NCBI RefSeq assembly: GCF_000429705.1
Contig: NZ_KE386941.1
Location: 1,054,001 to 1,118,000 of the forward strand
Origin: Alteribacter aurantiacus DSM 18675
GTDB taxonomy: Bacteria; Bacillota; Bacilli; Bacillales; Salisediminibacteriaceae
Direction: 5' to 3'
DNA: 64,000 nt
In this document: positions 16,708 to 25,710 of the stretch, in pieces
How the letters are laid out: every line of letters starts with the position of its first letter
How positions within the stretch are numbered: the stretch's first letter is position 1
The notes under the pieces: model-generated
Database searches by the model: none
What the model was told of the DNA's origin: nothing
Seen by the model: the letters and a program-made list of their open reading frames with translations, nothing else
Made by a program: the position numbers and the translations under genes

Positions 16708-18996
16708 TCAAGAAGGCGATGAATCCCTGTTGCTCCCTATTAGCTTTAATACGAGTTTTTTTGTATTTTCCGTACCCGCATCTCCTAATTGGGCACCTGC
16801 AGTTCCAATACAAGATGGACAACCTTCTTCACACGGGCAACCTCTAATAAAGGTTGCCGCTTCAACCAGAGTCTCGTTAAGGTTTTTGTAAACTTGTTCC
16901 GATAACCCAATTCCTCCAGGGTACCTATCATATAAAAACACAGTCGGTTTTTCCGAGTGAATCGCTTTTACTTGTGGAACAGCATGAAGGTCATTTCGAT
17001 CACACATGACTTTCACGCAGGCCACATGCTGCCATACGTGAGCAAGTCCCCCCAAGGCCTCTTCAAGTGTCTTTTCTCCCCAATCTTTTACTAGTGATTT
17101 AGGAAAGGATAAAGCGACTGCTTGAGAATGGAGTTCTTGTTCTGGTAAATGAATGGGACCTGACCCGATGTTTTCAAACGTTTCAAGCTTGATCTTTTTG
17201 AAAATCGTTGCCATCGCTGTTACCATCACGTCTCCAAATTCTGCAATACCGAATTCCGTTGTTTTTGTTTCATCAACTTCTAGCACTTTAAGATTAACAG
17301 CCAAATTGGCGTCGGTGAAATACTCTACGTCTACTTCTCTGACAAACGCTTTCTTTTCATCCCAATCCAAGTACTCCACTTGATATTGAGTCCCCTCATG
17401 GAGGTAAATTGCCTCATCATGAAGCAAAGTAAGAGCACTGAACGTATCCATTTCTCCAATTACACGATGGTTGGCTACATCACTTTGATCGATAATGACG
17501 ACGTTTTCTTGAGCCGCTGAACGTAAACTAATGTTATGTGCCGGAAATGCATCGTTCATCCAATAAAATTTGTTTCTTTGAGTATGGAGGACACGTTCGT
17601 CGACTAAAAATTCAAGCATCTCATCTACATCAACGCCATCAAATGTCTCTCCTCTTTCAAAAGGTAACTCATAGGCTGCGCACTTAAGATGATCGATTAG
17701 AATGATCAAATTATCTTTGTTTATCCGTGCGGTTTCCGGCGAACCACCAAAAAAGAAATCAGGGTTCGAGAAGATATACTGATCAATTGGCGTAGACGAT
17801 GCCACCATGATGACCACTGACTCGTCTTGTCTTCTTCCCGCACGTCCCGCTTGCTGCCAACTCGAGGCAACAGACCCTGGATAACCAGTCATAATACACA
17901 CTTGTAGCTGACCGATGTCTACTCCAAGCTCTAGAGCGTTCGTACTTACAACTCCAATCGTATCGCCGCGTCTTAAGCTCTTCTCTATTTCCCTGCGTTG
18001 ATTCGGCAAATACCCTCCCCGATAGCCGCGGATCTTATTTTTATCCAAATCATATTTAACGAGCTCTTGAAGGTGGCTCAAAATAATTTCCACTCTGACC
18101 CGACTTCTGGCAAATACAATCGTTTGAATGTTTTGCTTTAAAAAGGAGGCACCGAGTTCATTAACAACCTTTGTGGCACCAGCACGGATATTTAGCTGTT
18201 TGTTTACAATTGGGGGGTTGTAGAAAACAAAGTGTTTTTTCCCTCTTGGAGCCCCGTTGTTGTTTATTAAGGTCACACCTTCTCCTATCAACTCTTCGCA
18301 CAGCTCTTCAGGGTTGGCAATGGTTGCTGATGTGCAAATAAACGTCGGTTTACTACCATAATAGGCACAGATTCTCTTTAACCTGCGAATCACATTCGCC
18401 ACATGAGAACCAAACACACCACGATACGTATGAAGTTCATCAATCACGACAGTTTCGAGATTCTCAAACAAGGAAATCCACTTCGTATGATGAGGTAAAA
18501 TAGCAGCGTGAAGCATATCAGGGTTTGTTATGACAATGTGTCCCGCCTTTCTTACTACCTGACGAATGTTTGCAGGAGTGTCACCGTCATATGTATAGCT
18601 GTTCACATTGACATCAATATCATCAATAAGCTCGTTAATCTCGCTTTTTTGGTCTTGTGCAAGTGCTTTAGTAGGAAATAGGTAAAGGGCTCGGCTATCA
18701 GGATTATCTAACTGCTTTTGAAGAACGGGTAAGTTGTAACAAAGGGTTTTTCCGGACGCGGTTGGCGTCACAGCAACTACGTTCTCTCTTTTCTTTACAG
18801 CCTCGAATGCACTTGACTGATGTGTGTACAATTCATGTATGCCTTTTCTAATCAATCCTTCTTTTAAACGATGATCGATTGTTTCTGGAAAAGGTACAGT
18901 ACGAGCTTCTTTCTCTTCTATTACATGCCAATGGGTGACATTTTCATCTTGTCTCAACTCTTTTAACAACGTATGCAAATCTTTCTTTCCAAACAT
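16708..18996 (-). CDS. mrfA: MrfA (YprA), DEAD/DEAH-box repair helicase with DUF1998 zinc domain
   Basis: A 762-residue superfamily 2 helicase. Motif I is TPTASGKT (about 83-90), motif II DELHTYRG (about 184-191), motif III TSATIANPEE, and motif VI QQAGRAGRRQDES (about 400-412). The C-terminal DUF1998 domain holds four cysteines in CPCEEGCPSCIG, which coordinate zinc in B. subtilis MrfA. There MrfA and MrfB form a UvrA-independent excision pathway for mitomycin C damage. The start at 18996 (MFGKKDL) has GGGGG upstream; an earlier ATG at 19020 does not. Here the gene is separated from mrfB by the oppositely oriented ger operon. Confidence 0.93.
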   Translation of the reverse strand: MFGKKDLHTLLKELRQDENVTHWHVIEEKEARTVPFPETIDHRLKEGLIRKGIHELYTHQSSAFEAVKKRENVVAVTPTASGKTLCYNLPVLQKQLDNPDSRALYLFPTKALAQDQKSEINELIDDIDVNVNSYTYDGDTPANIRQVVRKAGHIVITNPDMLHAAILPHHTKWISLFENLETVVIDELHTYRGVFGSHVANVIRRLKRICAYYGSKPTFICTSATIANPEELCEELIGEGVTLINNNGAPRGKKHFVFYNPPIVNKQLNIRAGATKVVNELGASFLKQNIQTIVFARSRVRVEIILSHLQELVKYDLDKNKIRGYRGGYLPNQRREIEKSLRRGDTIGVVSTNALELGVDIGQLQVCIMTGYPGSVASSWQQAGRAGRRQDESVVIMVASSTPIDQYIFSNPDFFFGGSPETARINKDNLIILIDHLKCAAYELPFERGETFDGVDVDEMLEFLVDERVLHTQRNKFYWMNDAFPAHNISLRSAAQENVVIIDQSDVANHRVIGEMDTFSALTLLHDEAIYLHEGTQYQVEYLDWDEKKAFVREVDVEYFTDANLAVNLKVLEVDETKTTEFGIAEFGDVMVTAMATIFKKIKLETFENIGSGPIHLPEQELHSQAVALSFPKSLVKDWGEKTLEEALGGLAHVWQHVACVKVMCDRNDLHAVPQVKAIHSEKPTVFLYDRYPGGIGLSEQVYKNLNETLVEAATFIRGCPCEEGCPSCIGTAGAQLGDAGTENTKKLVLKLIGSNRDSSPS

Positions 18997-19044
18997 GGGT
19001 TTCCCCCTTTCTCTCTCCATTATAGCGAATGTACGTTTGCATGG

Positions 19045-19095
19045 TAAAGAAAAATAGAGACTGACTCGTCTAGTTATCCTCCTTTCGAGTCAACC
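19045..19095 (-). terminator. Terminator of selO
   Basis: Stem TTGACTCG/CGAGTCAG with a 17-nt loop, followed by TCTCTATTTTTC on the minus strand. Confidence 0.6.
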
Positions 19096-19128
19096 TCTAT
19101 GGTTTTATGTGATCCTTTCATTAGCTTC

Positions 19129-20595
19129 TTACGTCCCGCAATAGGTTTGGTAAGGCGGGGCTGACGTGTCCGGAGGAGAATTGAAAGCCTTCTGCTCACC
19201 TTTATGAGCATATGGGTCTTCCAGTACTAAAAGGAGTTTTTCAATTTTCCCCATATCCCCCTCAGTTACAGCAGCCTCAAGCGCTTCCTCGACTTGATGA
19301 TTACGAGGAATAACAGCAGGATTGCTCCTTTTCATCAACTCAAAAGTAGCAGAAGAATCTTCGTTTTGCCTTTTTAGCCTGCTGTTCCATAAAGACTCCC
19401 ACTCGGAGAATCGTTCAATCTTTTTGGTTTCATTACTTTGTCCGAACGTAAGATCTAAGAATGTATTTGTAAAATCCGATTCGGATTTTTCCATCATTCC
19501 TAATAATCGATCGATCAATGTTTTATCCTCATCTTCTTCGTCGAAAAGTCCAAGCTTCGCTCTCATTCCTGAATACCACTCGCGATGGTATTCTTTACTG
19601 AAGTTAGAAATGGCCTCTTGAGCACGGGAAACGGCTTCTTCTTTATCCTCAGATAGAAGGGGGAGCAACGATTCTGCAAACCTAGAAAGATTCCAAGCAC
19701 CCATATAAGGCTGATTTCCATATGCATAACGCCCTTGCACGTCAATGGAGCTAAAAACCGTGGCAGGGTCGTAGGTGTTCATGAATGCGCACGGTCCATA
19801 ATCAATCGTTTCACCGCTAATGGTCATATTGTCTGTATTCATGACCCCATGAACAAATCCAACCAGTTGCCATTTGGCAATTTGCTTCGCATGGACCTTG
19901 ATCACTTCATTTAGCAAGGATAAATAAGGATGACTTTCCTTTTTTATTTGCGGATAGTGTCTATTGATTGCGTATTCCGCTAAGGCCTTTAAATCATCCT
20001 CCGTTCCCCATCTGAACACGTACTCGAACGTCCCGAAACGCAGGTGACTCTTGGCCACACGAGTAAGAACTGCCCCCGGTAGAGGTGTTTCCCTATAGAC
20101 AAACTCACCTGTGGAAACCACTCCCAAACTTCGGTTCGTATCTACACCAAGGCCATGCATAGCCTCACTAATTAAATACTCCCTTAACATAGGACCGAGT
20201 GCCGCGCGACCGTCTCCGCCTCTTGAGTATGGTGTTTTCCCTGATCCTTTGAGTTGAATATCATAAAGCTTTCCATTTGGTGTCATTTGTTCTCCAAGAA
20301 GGATGGCTCTTCCGTCTCCCAACATGGTAAAATTGCCGAATTGATGGCCGGCATATGCTTGAGCAAGAGGCTGTGCCCCTGGTGGACAAGCGTTACCTGA
20401 AAGGGTATTTATCCCTTCAGTACTTGTTAGTTCACCAACATCCAACCCTAAAGACGTTGCAAGCTTTTCATTAAAAAGTAGAAGCTTCGGTGAAGAAACC
20501 GGTGTGGGCATTTGTTTTGTATATAGGAGTTCTGGAAGTTCAGTGTAACTGTATTCGAAATTCCAACCAGCTCCTGTACTGCTTTGATCAGACAT
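19129..20595 (-). CDS. selO: SelO/YdiU-family protein adenylyltransferase
   Basis: Pseudokinase-fold enzyme (488 residues) that transfers AMP from ATP to protein hydroxyl groups. Recognisable elements: the Lys-bearing strand YDIQLKGSGKTPYSRGGDGRAALG (near 120-140), HGVMNTDNMTISG and the metal-binding IDYGPCAFMN (about 250-270). The C-terminus ends YCGT: the Cys position is selenocysteine in eukaryotic SelO and Cys in most bacteria, and forms a disulfide there. Start at MSDQSS (20595), preceded by AGGAGGG; the upstream ATG at 20622 has none. Monocistronic. Role is probably redox stress-linked AMPylation, from E. coli precedent. Confidence 0.93.
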   Translation of the reverse strand: MSDQSSTGAGWNFEYSYTELPELLYTKQMPTPVSSPKLLLFNEKLATSLGLDVGELTSTEGINTLSGNACPPGAQPLAQAYAGHQFGNFTMLGDGRAILLGEQMTPNGKLYDIQLKGSGKTPYSRGGDGRAALGPMLREYLISEAMHGLGVDTNRSLGVVSTGEFVYRETPLPGAVLTRVAKSHLRFGTFEYVFRWGTEDDLKALAEYAINRHYPQIKKESHPYLSLLNEVIKVHAKQIAKWQLVGFVHGVMNTDNMTISGETIDYGPCAFMNTYDPATVFSSIDVQGRYAYGNQPYMGAWNLSRFAESLLPLLSEDKEEAVSRAQEAISNFSKEYHREWYSGMRAKLGLFDEEDEDKTLIDRLLGMMEKSESDFTNTFLDLTFGQSNETKKIERFSEWESLWNSRLKRQNEDSSATFELMKRSNPAVIPRNHQVEEALEAAVTEGDMGKIEKLLLVLEDPYAHKGEQKAFNSPPDTSAPPYQTYCGT

Positions 20596-20687
20596 ATCAT
20601 TTCCCTCCTGTATTCCATTCATCTATTTAGTAAAAATGTAATCACCTTTTTGGTATTCCATTCAGTTTACCATGTTTAGATACATGA

Positions 20688-20721
20688 AAAAAACCAGCCC
20701 CTTCGAAGAGGCTGGTTTTCA
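20688..20721. terminator. Bidirectional terminator after the deacetylase gene
   Basis: Stem AAACCAGCC/GGCTGGTTT with a 10-nt loop; A/T tracts both sides. Confidence 0.83.
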
Positions 20722-21570
20722 TTATCTCGTTGCAGGTATATTCAACAATTCGGAAACAGGAACGAATTCAAATCCTTGCTCCAATAAATCAGGAATAATG
20801 ATCCTAAGTGAATCCACAGTCTCCGTTCGGTCAGCTCCTGGCCCTCCACCATCATGCATTAAAATAATTGAACCTGGCTGAACTTGACTTAACACGTTAT
20901 TAGCAATTTCTTCTTCGGTAATCTTTTGCCAGTCCAAAGAATCGACGTCCCATGCAATCACATTATAATTTAAATTCCCCAGTTCTTCTACAAGCTCCTC
21001 ATACAAAAAGCCGTATGGAGCACGAAATAGAGACGTTCGAAAACCGAGAATCTCAGCTAACCTATCTTCGGTCCGATTGACTTCTTCTACTAATATGTCT
21101 ACATCTGCTTCCTCTACAAGATCAGGATGCCAATATGTGTGGTTCCCGACTTCGTGACCTTCTTCAGCCACCCGCCGTACAAGATCCGGGTACGCGGTAG
21201 CTCTTGCTCCCATTAAGAAAAATGTACCCGGAACATTATATTCCTTTAGTACGTCTAGTATTTGAGGCGTAAATTCTGGATCAGGCCCATCGTCGAAAGT
21301 AAGGGCAACGCGGTTCACATTATCTGGTCCTTTAAGAAAGACAAGATCCGGATACTGTTGCTGTAGAATAACGTTTGAAACAGGACTTAACTCCCGAACT
21401 TCACTTTCATCTCCTCCTTTTAACGGTGGAAGTTGTTCGTTTACTTTTTCTTTTTTCCACCACCATAAAGGTGAAGACTCTTCTGCTTGGGCTTGAATAA
21501 ACCCTGCTGTTTGTAAAATAAACAATACAGTAAAACTTAATAGAATTCGTCTAATCATTTTCTTTTTCAC
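20722..21570 (-). CDS. Secreted polysaccharide deacetylase (NodB homology domain)
   Basis: Exported cell-wall or exopolysaccharide deacetylase, 282 residues. Residues 1-28 are a Sec signal peptide ending AQA. The NodB domain shows motif 1 TFDDGPDPEF (catalytic D and metal D), motif 2 HEVGNHTYWHPD (metal His residues), motif 3 FRAPYG and motif 4 VIAWDVDSLDW; the late motif is ILMHDGGG with the catalytic His. All metal ligands are retained, so activity is likely on N-acetylglucosamine-containing polymers. Start is GTG, eight nt after AGGAG. It stands alone between two terminators. Confidence 0.92.
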   Translation of the reverse strand: MKKKMIRRILLSFTVLFILQTAGFIQAQAEESSPLWWWKKEKVNEQLPPLKGGDESEVRELSPVSNVILQQQYPDLVFLKGPDNVNRVALTFDDGPDPEFTPQILDVLKEYNVPGTFFLMGARATAYPDLVRRVAEEGHEVGNHTYWHPDLVEEADVDILVEEVNRTEDRLAEILGFRTSLFRAPYGFLYEELVEELGNLNYNVIAWDVDSLDWQKITEEEIANNVLSQVQPGSIILMHDGGGPGADRTETVDSLRIIIPDLLEQGFEFVPVSELLNIPATR

Positions 21571-21630
21571 GAGGTCATCTCCTAATAAACGTTCTTTTAT
21601 TAGTTTTAAGAAAAAGCCGCAATTCTATAC

Positions 21631-21672
21631 AAAAATGCCTTGGACCAAACGCAAGGTCCAAGGCATTTTTGC
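21631..21672. terminator. Strong bidirectional terminator
   Basis: Perfect 16-bp inverted repeat (AAAAATGCCTTGGACC and complement) with an 8-nt loop, directly after the stop of the acidic membrane protein gene. Confidence 0.9.
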
Positions 21673-21673
21673 A

Positions 21674-22303
21674 TTAATACAAGTATTCTTCTATTTCATC
21701 ACTTACAGAGAGGAGTTTTTCATTTATTCTTTCTACACCTCTACCAGTGCCACCATAGAGAGTTGCTCCGAAAGTCGACTCGCTATAATTATTGTAATGG
21801 ATGTCCAAGTCATGGAAAAGGCGATGGAGGTCTCTTACCACGTCTGTTTCACGAATTTCTCGTTTGGCATAAATACCGGCTTTTATTCGCCTTAAATCAT
21901 GCTTCATACGGTCTGTTTGCACGGATTCTTTTATGTTCTTTATTTCATTCAAAATGTTGTTGTTTACATCTCTTGTTCTTGACCAATTTAACTGGTTAAT
22001 ATTATCATGACCCACAAGACGGTTATATTCACTATGATAATTACGAATAAAAGCACTTAATTCATCGTTTTCCGGCTCTGTTTCATCAGGAAAAACCATC
22101 CCGTGACCAATATACTCTTCAAAACCTTCGATTGGAGTAGACGAAGGCTCGTCTTGAATTCCTTCATCATCCTCTACTTGCGTTTCAACCTCTTCTTCAA
22201 CTTGTTCGAGTTCTTCGATGCTTTCTTCATTTGCTTGAATGAACCCTATGTAAACAACGCCGGCTACGACAAGAACCAACATACTAAAGATGATCCACTT
22301 CAC
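21674..22303 (-). CDS. Membrane-anchored acidic protein of unknown function
   Basis: I do not recognise this 209-residue protein. Residues 3-22 are one N-terminal transmembrane helix (or uncleaved signal anchor), followed by a very acidic region (EELEQVEEEVETQVEDDEG, about 29-47) and a polar extracellular part predicted helical from about 80 on, including repeated IKN/IKA helices and a final helix ending EEYLY. The single anchor and acidic ectodomain fit an extracytoplasmic protein adapted to salt. GGGGGAGC lies before the ATG. It is monocistronic, with the strong terminator at its 3' end. Confidence 0.7.
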   Translation of the reverse strand: MKWIIFSMLVLVVAGVVYIGFIQANEESIEELEQVEEEVETQVEDDEGIQDEPSSTPIEGFEEYIGHGMVFPDETEPENDELSAFIRNYHSEYNRLVGHDNINQLNWSRTRDVNNNILNEIKNIKESVQTDRMKHDLRRIKAGIYAKREIRETDVVRDLHRLFHDLDIHYNNYSESTFGATLYGGTGRGVERINEKLLSVSDEIEEYLY

Positions 22304-22429
22304 TTTAGCTCCCCCTCTTATTTTTCTAATTACTCCTCTACTTTAGACGTAGGAAATACTGATTAGGGTGCGCCAAATGCAAAAACATTGATTATGAGTG
22401 GGAATAAGAATTAAAATTAATCAATTAAT

Positions 22430-22470
22430 AAAACCACCTTAAAAGGCAGCTCCTTTTAAGGTGGTTTTAT
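22430..22470 (-). terminator. Terminator of the queD-queE operon
   Basis: Perfect stem AAAACCACCTTAAAAGG and complement, four-base loop region, with T residues on both sides; overlaps the queE stop codon. Confidence 0.9.
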
Positions 22471-23198
22471 TATACGCCCCTTTGATCGGGGTCCCAAATG
22501 ATTTTATGGAGTTGCAGGCTGACTTTTACTTGTGAAAGTTTTGATGCCAATACCTTTTCTACAAGTCGCCTCGGAGGCATCGTTTCCCAAACAGGACTGA
22601 ACAATACTTGTCCTTTTTGATGGCACGCTTCAACAACCTCTTTAGCCTCCATGAAATCTGTTTCGTTTGCGATTACAAACTTTATTTCATCCTGTTTTTT
22701 CAATAGTTCAAAATTGGATTCAATCATTCGACCTTTCTCTCCTGAAGCTGTGAGCTTGTAATCCATTACATAACGAGCTTTTTCCTTAATAGTAGAATCT
22801 GTTTGTCGCAGGTTTTCAAACGGTGTGAGATCAATACCGCCATTTGTTTCAATATGAATATCCACAATGTGATCAAGGTCTGCCATCGCCTTTAATAGCG
22901 CTGCTGACTTCTTTCCGTGAATAAGCGGTTCGCCACCTGTAAAACAAATATAACGACTGTTGAACTCACTGATTTTCTCTATAATTTCATCGATCGTGGC
23001 CTCAAATTCCGGCTTAGCAGGAGCGTAGCTATACGGTGTATCGCACCAATGGCAACGTAGGTTGCAGTGAAAGACTCTTACAAACACAGTTGGAAACCCA
23101 GCTGCCGACCCTTCCCCTTCGACGGTTTCAAAGATTTCAACCATAGGTAGCTTCCAATTTCCGTACTCTTCTTTATTTGGAAGGGAGAATTTATTCAT
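22470..23198 (-). CDS. queE: 7-carboxy-7-deazaguanine synthase QueE
   Basis: Radical SAM enzyme of queuosine biosynthesis, 242 residues, converting 6-carboxytetrahydropterin to CDG. The cluster motif is CNLRCHWCDTPYSY (Cys at about 35, 39, 42), in the C-x3-C-x2-C form; ETVEGEGSAAG near the N-terminus is the QueE substrate loop and FTGGEPL the GGEP SAM motif. Start at 23198 overlaps the queD stop by 8 bp (ATGAATAA) and follows GGATGG; an ATG at 23216 has no ribosome binding site. It works directly after QueD. No queC or queF is in the window. Confidence 0.93.
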   Translation of the reverse strand: MNKFSLPNKEEYGNWKLPMVEIFETVEGEGSAAGFPTVFVRVFHCNLRCHWCDTPYSYAPAKPEFEATIDEIIEKISEFNSRYICFTGGEPLIHGKKSAALLKAMADLDHIVDIHIETNGGIDLTPFENLRQTDSTIKEKARYVMDYKLTASGEKGRMIESNFELLKKQDEIKFVIANETDFMEAKEVVEACHQKGQVLFSPVWETMPPRRLVEKVLASKLSQVKVSLQLHKIIWDPDQRGV

Positions 23199-23667
23199 CT
23201 TCTTCCATCCATTCACGCTTTAAAGTGGCATAACTTGTTGGTGTTTCGTATAAAACAAGTTCTTCTAATCGTTGCCCAGCTGCTTTTAATCCTTCTTTAT
23301 CCAATGAGTCATCCAGCTGCTCCCAAATCCAGACAATCATGTTTTCAGCGGTAGTATTCATGTTTGGCAACACTTCGTTTAGGTACCTATGATCGAGCTT
23401 ATCTTTTATGGTGTATTCATAGATACGCTTTACATCCCCGAAGTCTACACTAATCCCCACATGATCTACATATCCACTAATGGTAATGATCAGCTTGTAC
23501 GTATGGCCGTGGAGGTTTTTACATTTTCCTTCATAACAGTGGAGGTGGTGTGCTGAATCAAATGTAAATTCTTTTGTGATCCCTACACGTTTATGATGAT
23601 ATTTAAGTTCATGTGGGTGGATATCTTCACCCAGTTTTTCTACTTTGCTCGGTATTTTAAATTCCAT
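23191..23667 (-). CDS. queD: 6-carboxy-5,6,7,8-tetrahydropterin synthase QueD
   Basis: PTPS-fold enzyme (158 residues) forming 6-carboxytetrahydropterin from dihydroneopterin triphosphate. The zinc ligands are in FDSAHHL (first His) and NLHGHTYKL (two His), and the catalytic Cys is in the HCYEGKCKN segment. TAENMIVWIWE and LYETPTSYA are the usual late motifs with the pterin-anchoring Glu. Preceded by a preQ1 riboswitch whose tail covers its ribosome binding site (GGGAG), so translation should fall when preQ1 is plentiful. Co-translated with queE. Confidence 0.95.
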   Translation of the reverse strand: MEFKIPSKVEKLGEDIHPHELKYHHKRVGITKEFTFDSAHHLHCYEGKCKNLHGHTYKLIITISGYVDHVGISVDFGDVKRIYEYTIKDKLDHRYLNEVLPNMNTTAENMIVWIWEQLDDSLDKEGLKAAGQRLEELVLYETPTSYATLKREWMEEDE

Positions 23668-23675
23668 TTTAAAAC

Positions 23676-23723
23676 ACTCCCTAGTTTTTTTATCACATGA
23701 GGGGTGGGAATCTCGAACCCTCT
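23676..23723 (-). promoter_or_regulatory. PreQ1-I riboswitch (translational)
   Basis: Minus-strand RNA: stem GAGGG ... CCCUC, loop UUCGAGAUUCCCA, then the A-rich tail AUAAAAAAACUAGGGAG. This is the layout of the class I preQ1 aptamer, in which the tail forms a pseudoknot with the loop. The tail includes the queD ribosome binding site, pointing to sequestration of the site rather than transcription termination. The genes it controls make the preQ1 precursor, which confirms the assignment. Confidence 0.88.
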
Positions 23724-23737
23724 AATTGACTTGTACT

Positions 23738-23765
23738 ATTTTAACATGGAATTGATTTTCATCAA
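23738..23765 (-). promoter_or_regulatory. SigA-type promoter of queD-queE
   Basis: Minus strand: TTGATG, 16-bp spacer, TGTTAAAAT (extended -10), placing the start of transcription just upstream of the riboswitch. Confidence 0.65.
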
Positions 23766-23933
23766 GTTCTCTATTATAAATGGCTCTTTTAATTAGACCC
23801 TACGAAAGAAACTATAAGTGAAAAGTGTATCCTCATATAAACCTATATGGTACGATAGCCGTTCGCGATTTTACATAGTTATCAAGCTTCAACAAATACT
23901 AATCACATTAAGAGTCGCGTAGGAGGAATTGAT

Positions 23934-25478
23934 TTGAAAAATAAAAACACATTCGATTGGCCCGTGATTATGATCAGTGGGGGGTTACTGTTATCCTTTG
24001 TAATAGCCGCATTAATTGATGTTGACTTTGTGTCCGGTTTGGTTGACACCGGTTTTGGTTATTCAGCTGATTATTTCGGGGCCTTTTGGCAACTTCTGAT
24101 GCTCGCTGTCTTTTTCGTAGCCATTGGACTTGCCTTTAGTTCATACGGGAACGTTCTTTTAGGAAAAAGAGAACAACCCGAAATGAGTACATTTAAGTGG
24201 ATTTCCATTATTATGTGTACTTTATTGGCCGGTGGTGGCGTCTTTTGGGCTGCCGCAGAACCGATGTATCACTTCATTGACGTCCCGCCCATGTTTCAAG
24301 GTATTGAAGCAGGCACCCAAGAAGCCGTTGCACCGGCTCTTGCCGTATCATTTCTAGACTGGGGCTTTCTAGCTTGGGCGATCCTCGGTACTTTAGGAGC
24401 CATTGTACTTATGTATGGCCATTATCATAAAGGGATGCCTTTGAAGCCAAGAACGCTCCTATATCCTATTTTCGGTGAAAAAATTATGAAGAACAGTGTT
24501 TTAGGCACTTTGGTTGATGCTTTTTCGATTATTGCAGTTGCAGCAGGAACGATTGGTCCAATTGGCTTCTTAGGACTTCAGGTAGCATATGGATTGGACG
24601 CTTTGTTTGGCATACCAAATGTATTCTTAACTCAGCTTCTTATTGTGATTGCCTTAGTTAGTATTGCCGGAATCTCTGCTGTAACAGGGATATACAAAGG
24701 GATCCAAGTGCTGAGCCGCTTCAACATCATTTTTACCTTTATCCTCATAGTGGCCATACTTCTTTTAGGACCTGGCGGCTTTGTTATTGATCAATTTATC
24801 GGATCATATGGGGTCTATTTGCGTGAATTTTTGCCCATGAGCCTTTATCGTGACGACACAGGGTGGCTTGCCTTTTGGACAGTGTTCTTTTGGGGATGGT
24901 TTATCGGATATGGACCGATGATGGCTATTTTTATTAGTCGGATATCAAGAGGAAGAACGATCCGAGAACTTGTTGTGGCAGTTGCTATTATCGCTCCATT
25001 AGTAACCAACTTCTGGTTCACCGTTGTCGGGGGAACGGGCATCCATTTAGAATTGCTGAACCCTGGTTCCGTATCAGATTCTCTTAATGAAGGAGGCCTT
25101 CCAGCCTCGATGATTGCTATTGTTACGCAGTTGCCTTTAGGATGGCTCTTGGCTGTAAGTTTTCTCCTAGTGACCGTTGTATTTGTAGCAACAACGAGTG
25201 ATTCTATGAGTTATACAATCTCAATGGCTGTAACGGGTGAAGGAAACCCTCCCAGTGTGTTACGAGTATTCTGGGCTGCGGTTATGGGGGCTGTAGCTTC
25301 CGTTCTCCTATATATTGGAGAAGGAAGTATAGATGCCTTACAATCCTTCATTGTTGTATCCGCTGTGCCCGTTTCCTTTATCCTTTTGCCCATTATTTGG
25401 ACGGCTCCAAAAATTGCAGCCGATCTGGCGATTGAGCAAGGGTTCAAAAATCCGCGAAAACGCTCAATGGACCAATAG
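23934..25478 (+). CDS. BCCT-family transporter with divergent substrate box
   Basis: Betaine/carnitine/choline-family secondary transporter, 514 residues, about 12 transmembrane helices. Family landmarks: GGGVFWAAAEPMYHF (about 99-113) and ISRISRGRTIREL (about 332-344). The helix before that, FFWGWFIGYGPMMA, replaces the WxWWxSWxPFxG box that binds quaternary amines in characterised betaine carriers, and the LDWGFLAWAIL segment is also atypical, so the substrate may differ from glycine betaine. Start is TTG after AGGAGG. Monocistronic. The true terminator is 235 bp downstream, beyond a repeat element. Confidence 0.88.
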   Translation: MKNKNTFDWPVIMISGGLLLSFVIAALIDVDFVSGLVDTGFGYSADYFGAFWQLLMLAVFFVAIGLAFSSYGNVLLGKREQPEMSTFKWISIIMCTLLAGGGVFWAAAEPMYHFIDVPPMFQGIEAGTQEAVAPALAVSFLDWGFLAWAILGTLGAIVLMYGHYHKGMPLKPRTLLYPIFGEKIMKNSVLGTLVDAFSIIAVAAGTIGPIGFLGLQVAYGLDALFGIPNVFLTQLLIVIALVSIAGISAVTGIYKGIQVLSRFNIIFTFILIVAILLLGPGGFVIDQFIGSYGVYLREFLPMSLYRDDTGWLAFWTVFFWGWFIGYGPMMAIFISRISRGRTIRELVVAVAIIAPLVTNFWFTVVGGTGIHLELLNPGSVSDSLNEGGLPASMIAIVTQLPLGWLLAVSFLLVTVVFVATTSDSMSYTISMAVTGEGNPPSVLRVFWAAVMGAVASVLLYIGEGSIDALQSFIVVSAVPVSFILLPIIWTAPKIAADLAIEQGFKNPRKRSMDQ

Positions 25479-25495
25479 TATAAATCTTAATTAAA

Positions 25496-25697
25496 GGCTG
25501 TTTTCGGATATATTGTTGCTTTTTTATTATTTTCTTTATCATTTATAATTGATGTTGAAGCATACAGGCCCTTCGCTTTCCGTGGCGGTGCTAGCAAGCC
25601 TCCACAGGCAAACCCGTGCTTCTTCCTCTTCTAACCTTGTGCCCTTCTGATTCAACTTTTTCTTGTATAAAAGCAACAACACTTCCGAAAACAGCGT
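25496..25697. mobile_element. MITE-like repeat, type A, copy 1
   Basis: About 200-bp non-coding element. Ends GCTGTTTTCGGA / TCCGAAAACAGC are a perfect 12-bp inverted repeat, followed inward by a second inverted pair (TTGTTGCTTTT / AAAAGCAACAA) and by GTTGAA / TTCAAC. The core CTTCGCTTTCCGTGGCGGTGC lies at 25571-25591. It begins 17 bp after the stop codon of the BCCT carrier and separates it from its terminator. No transposase is encoded. Confidence 0.75.
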
Positions 25698-25710
25698 AAT
25701 TAAATGATAA

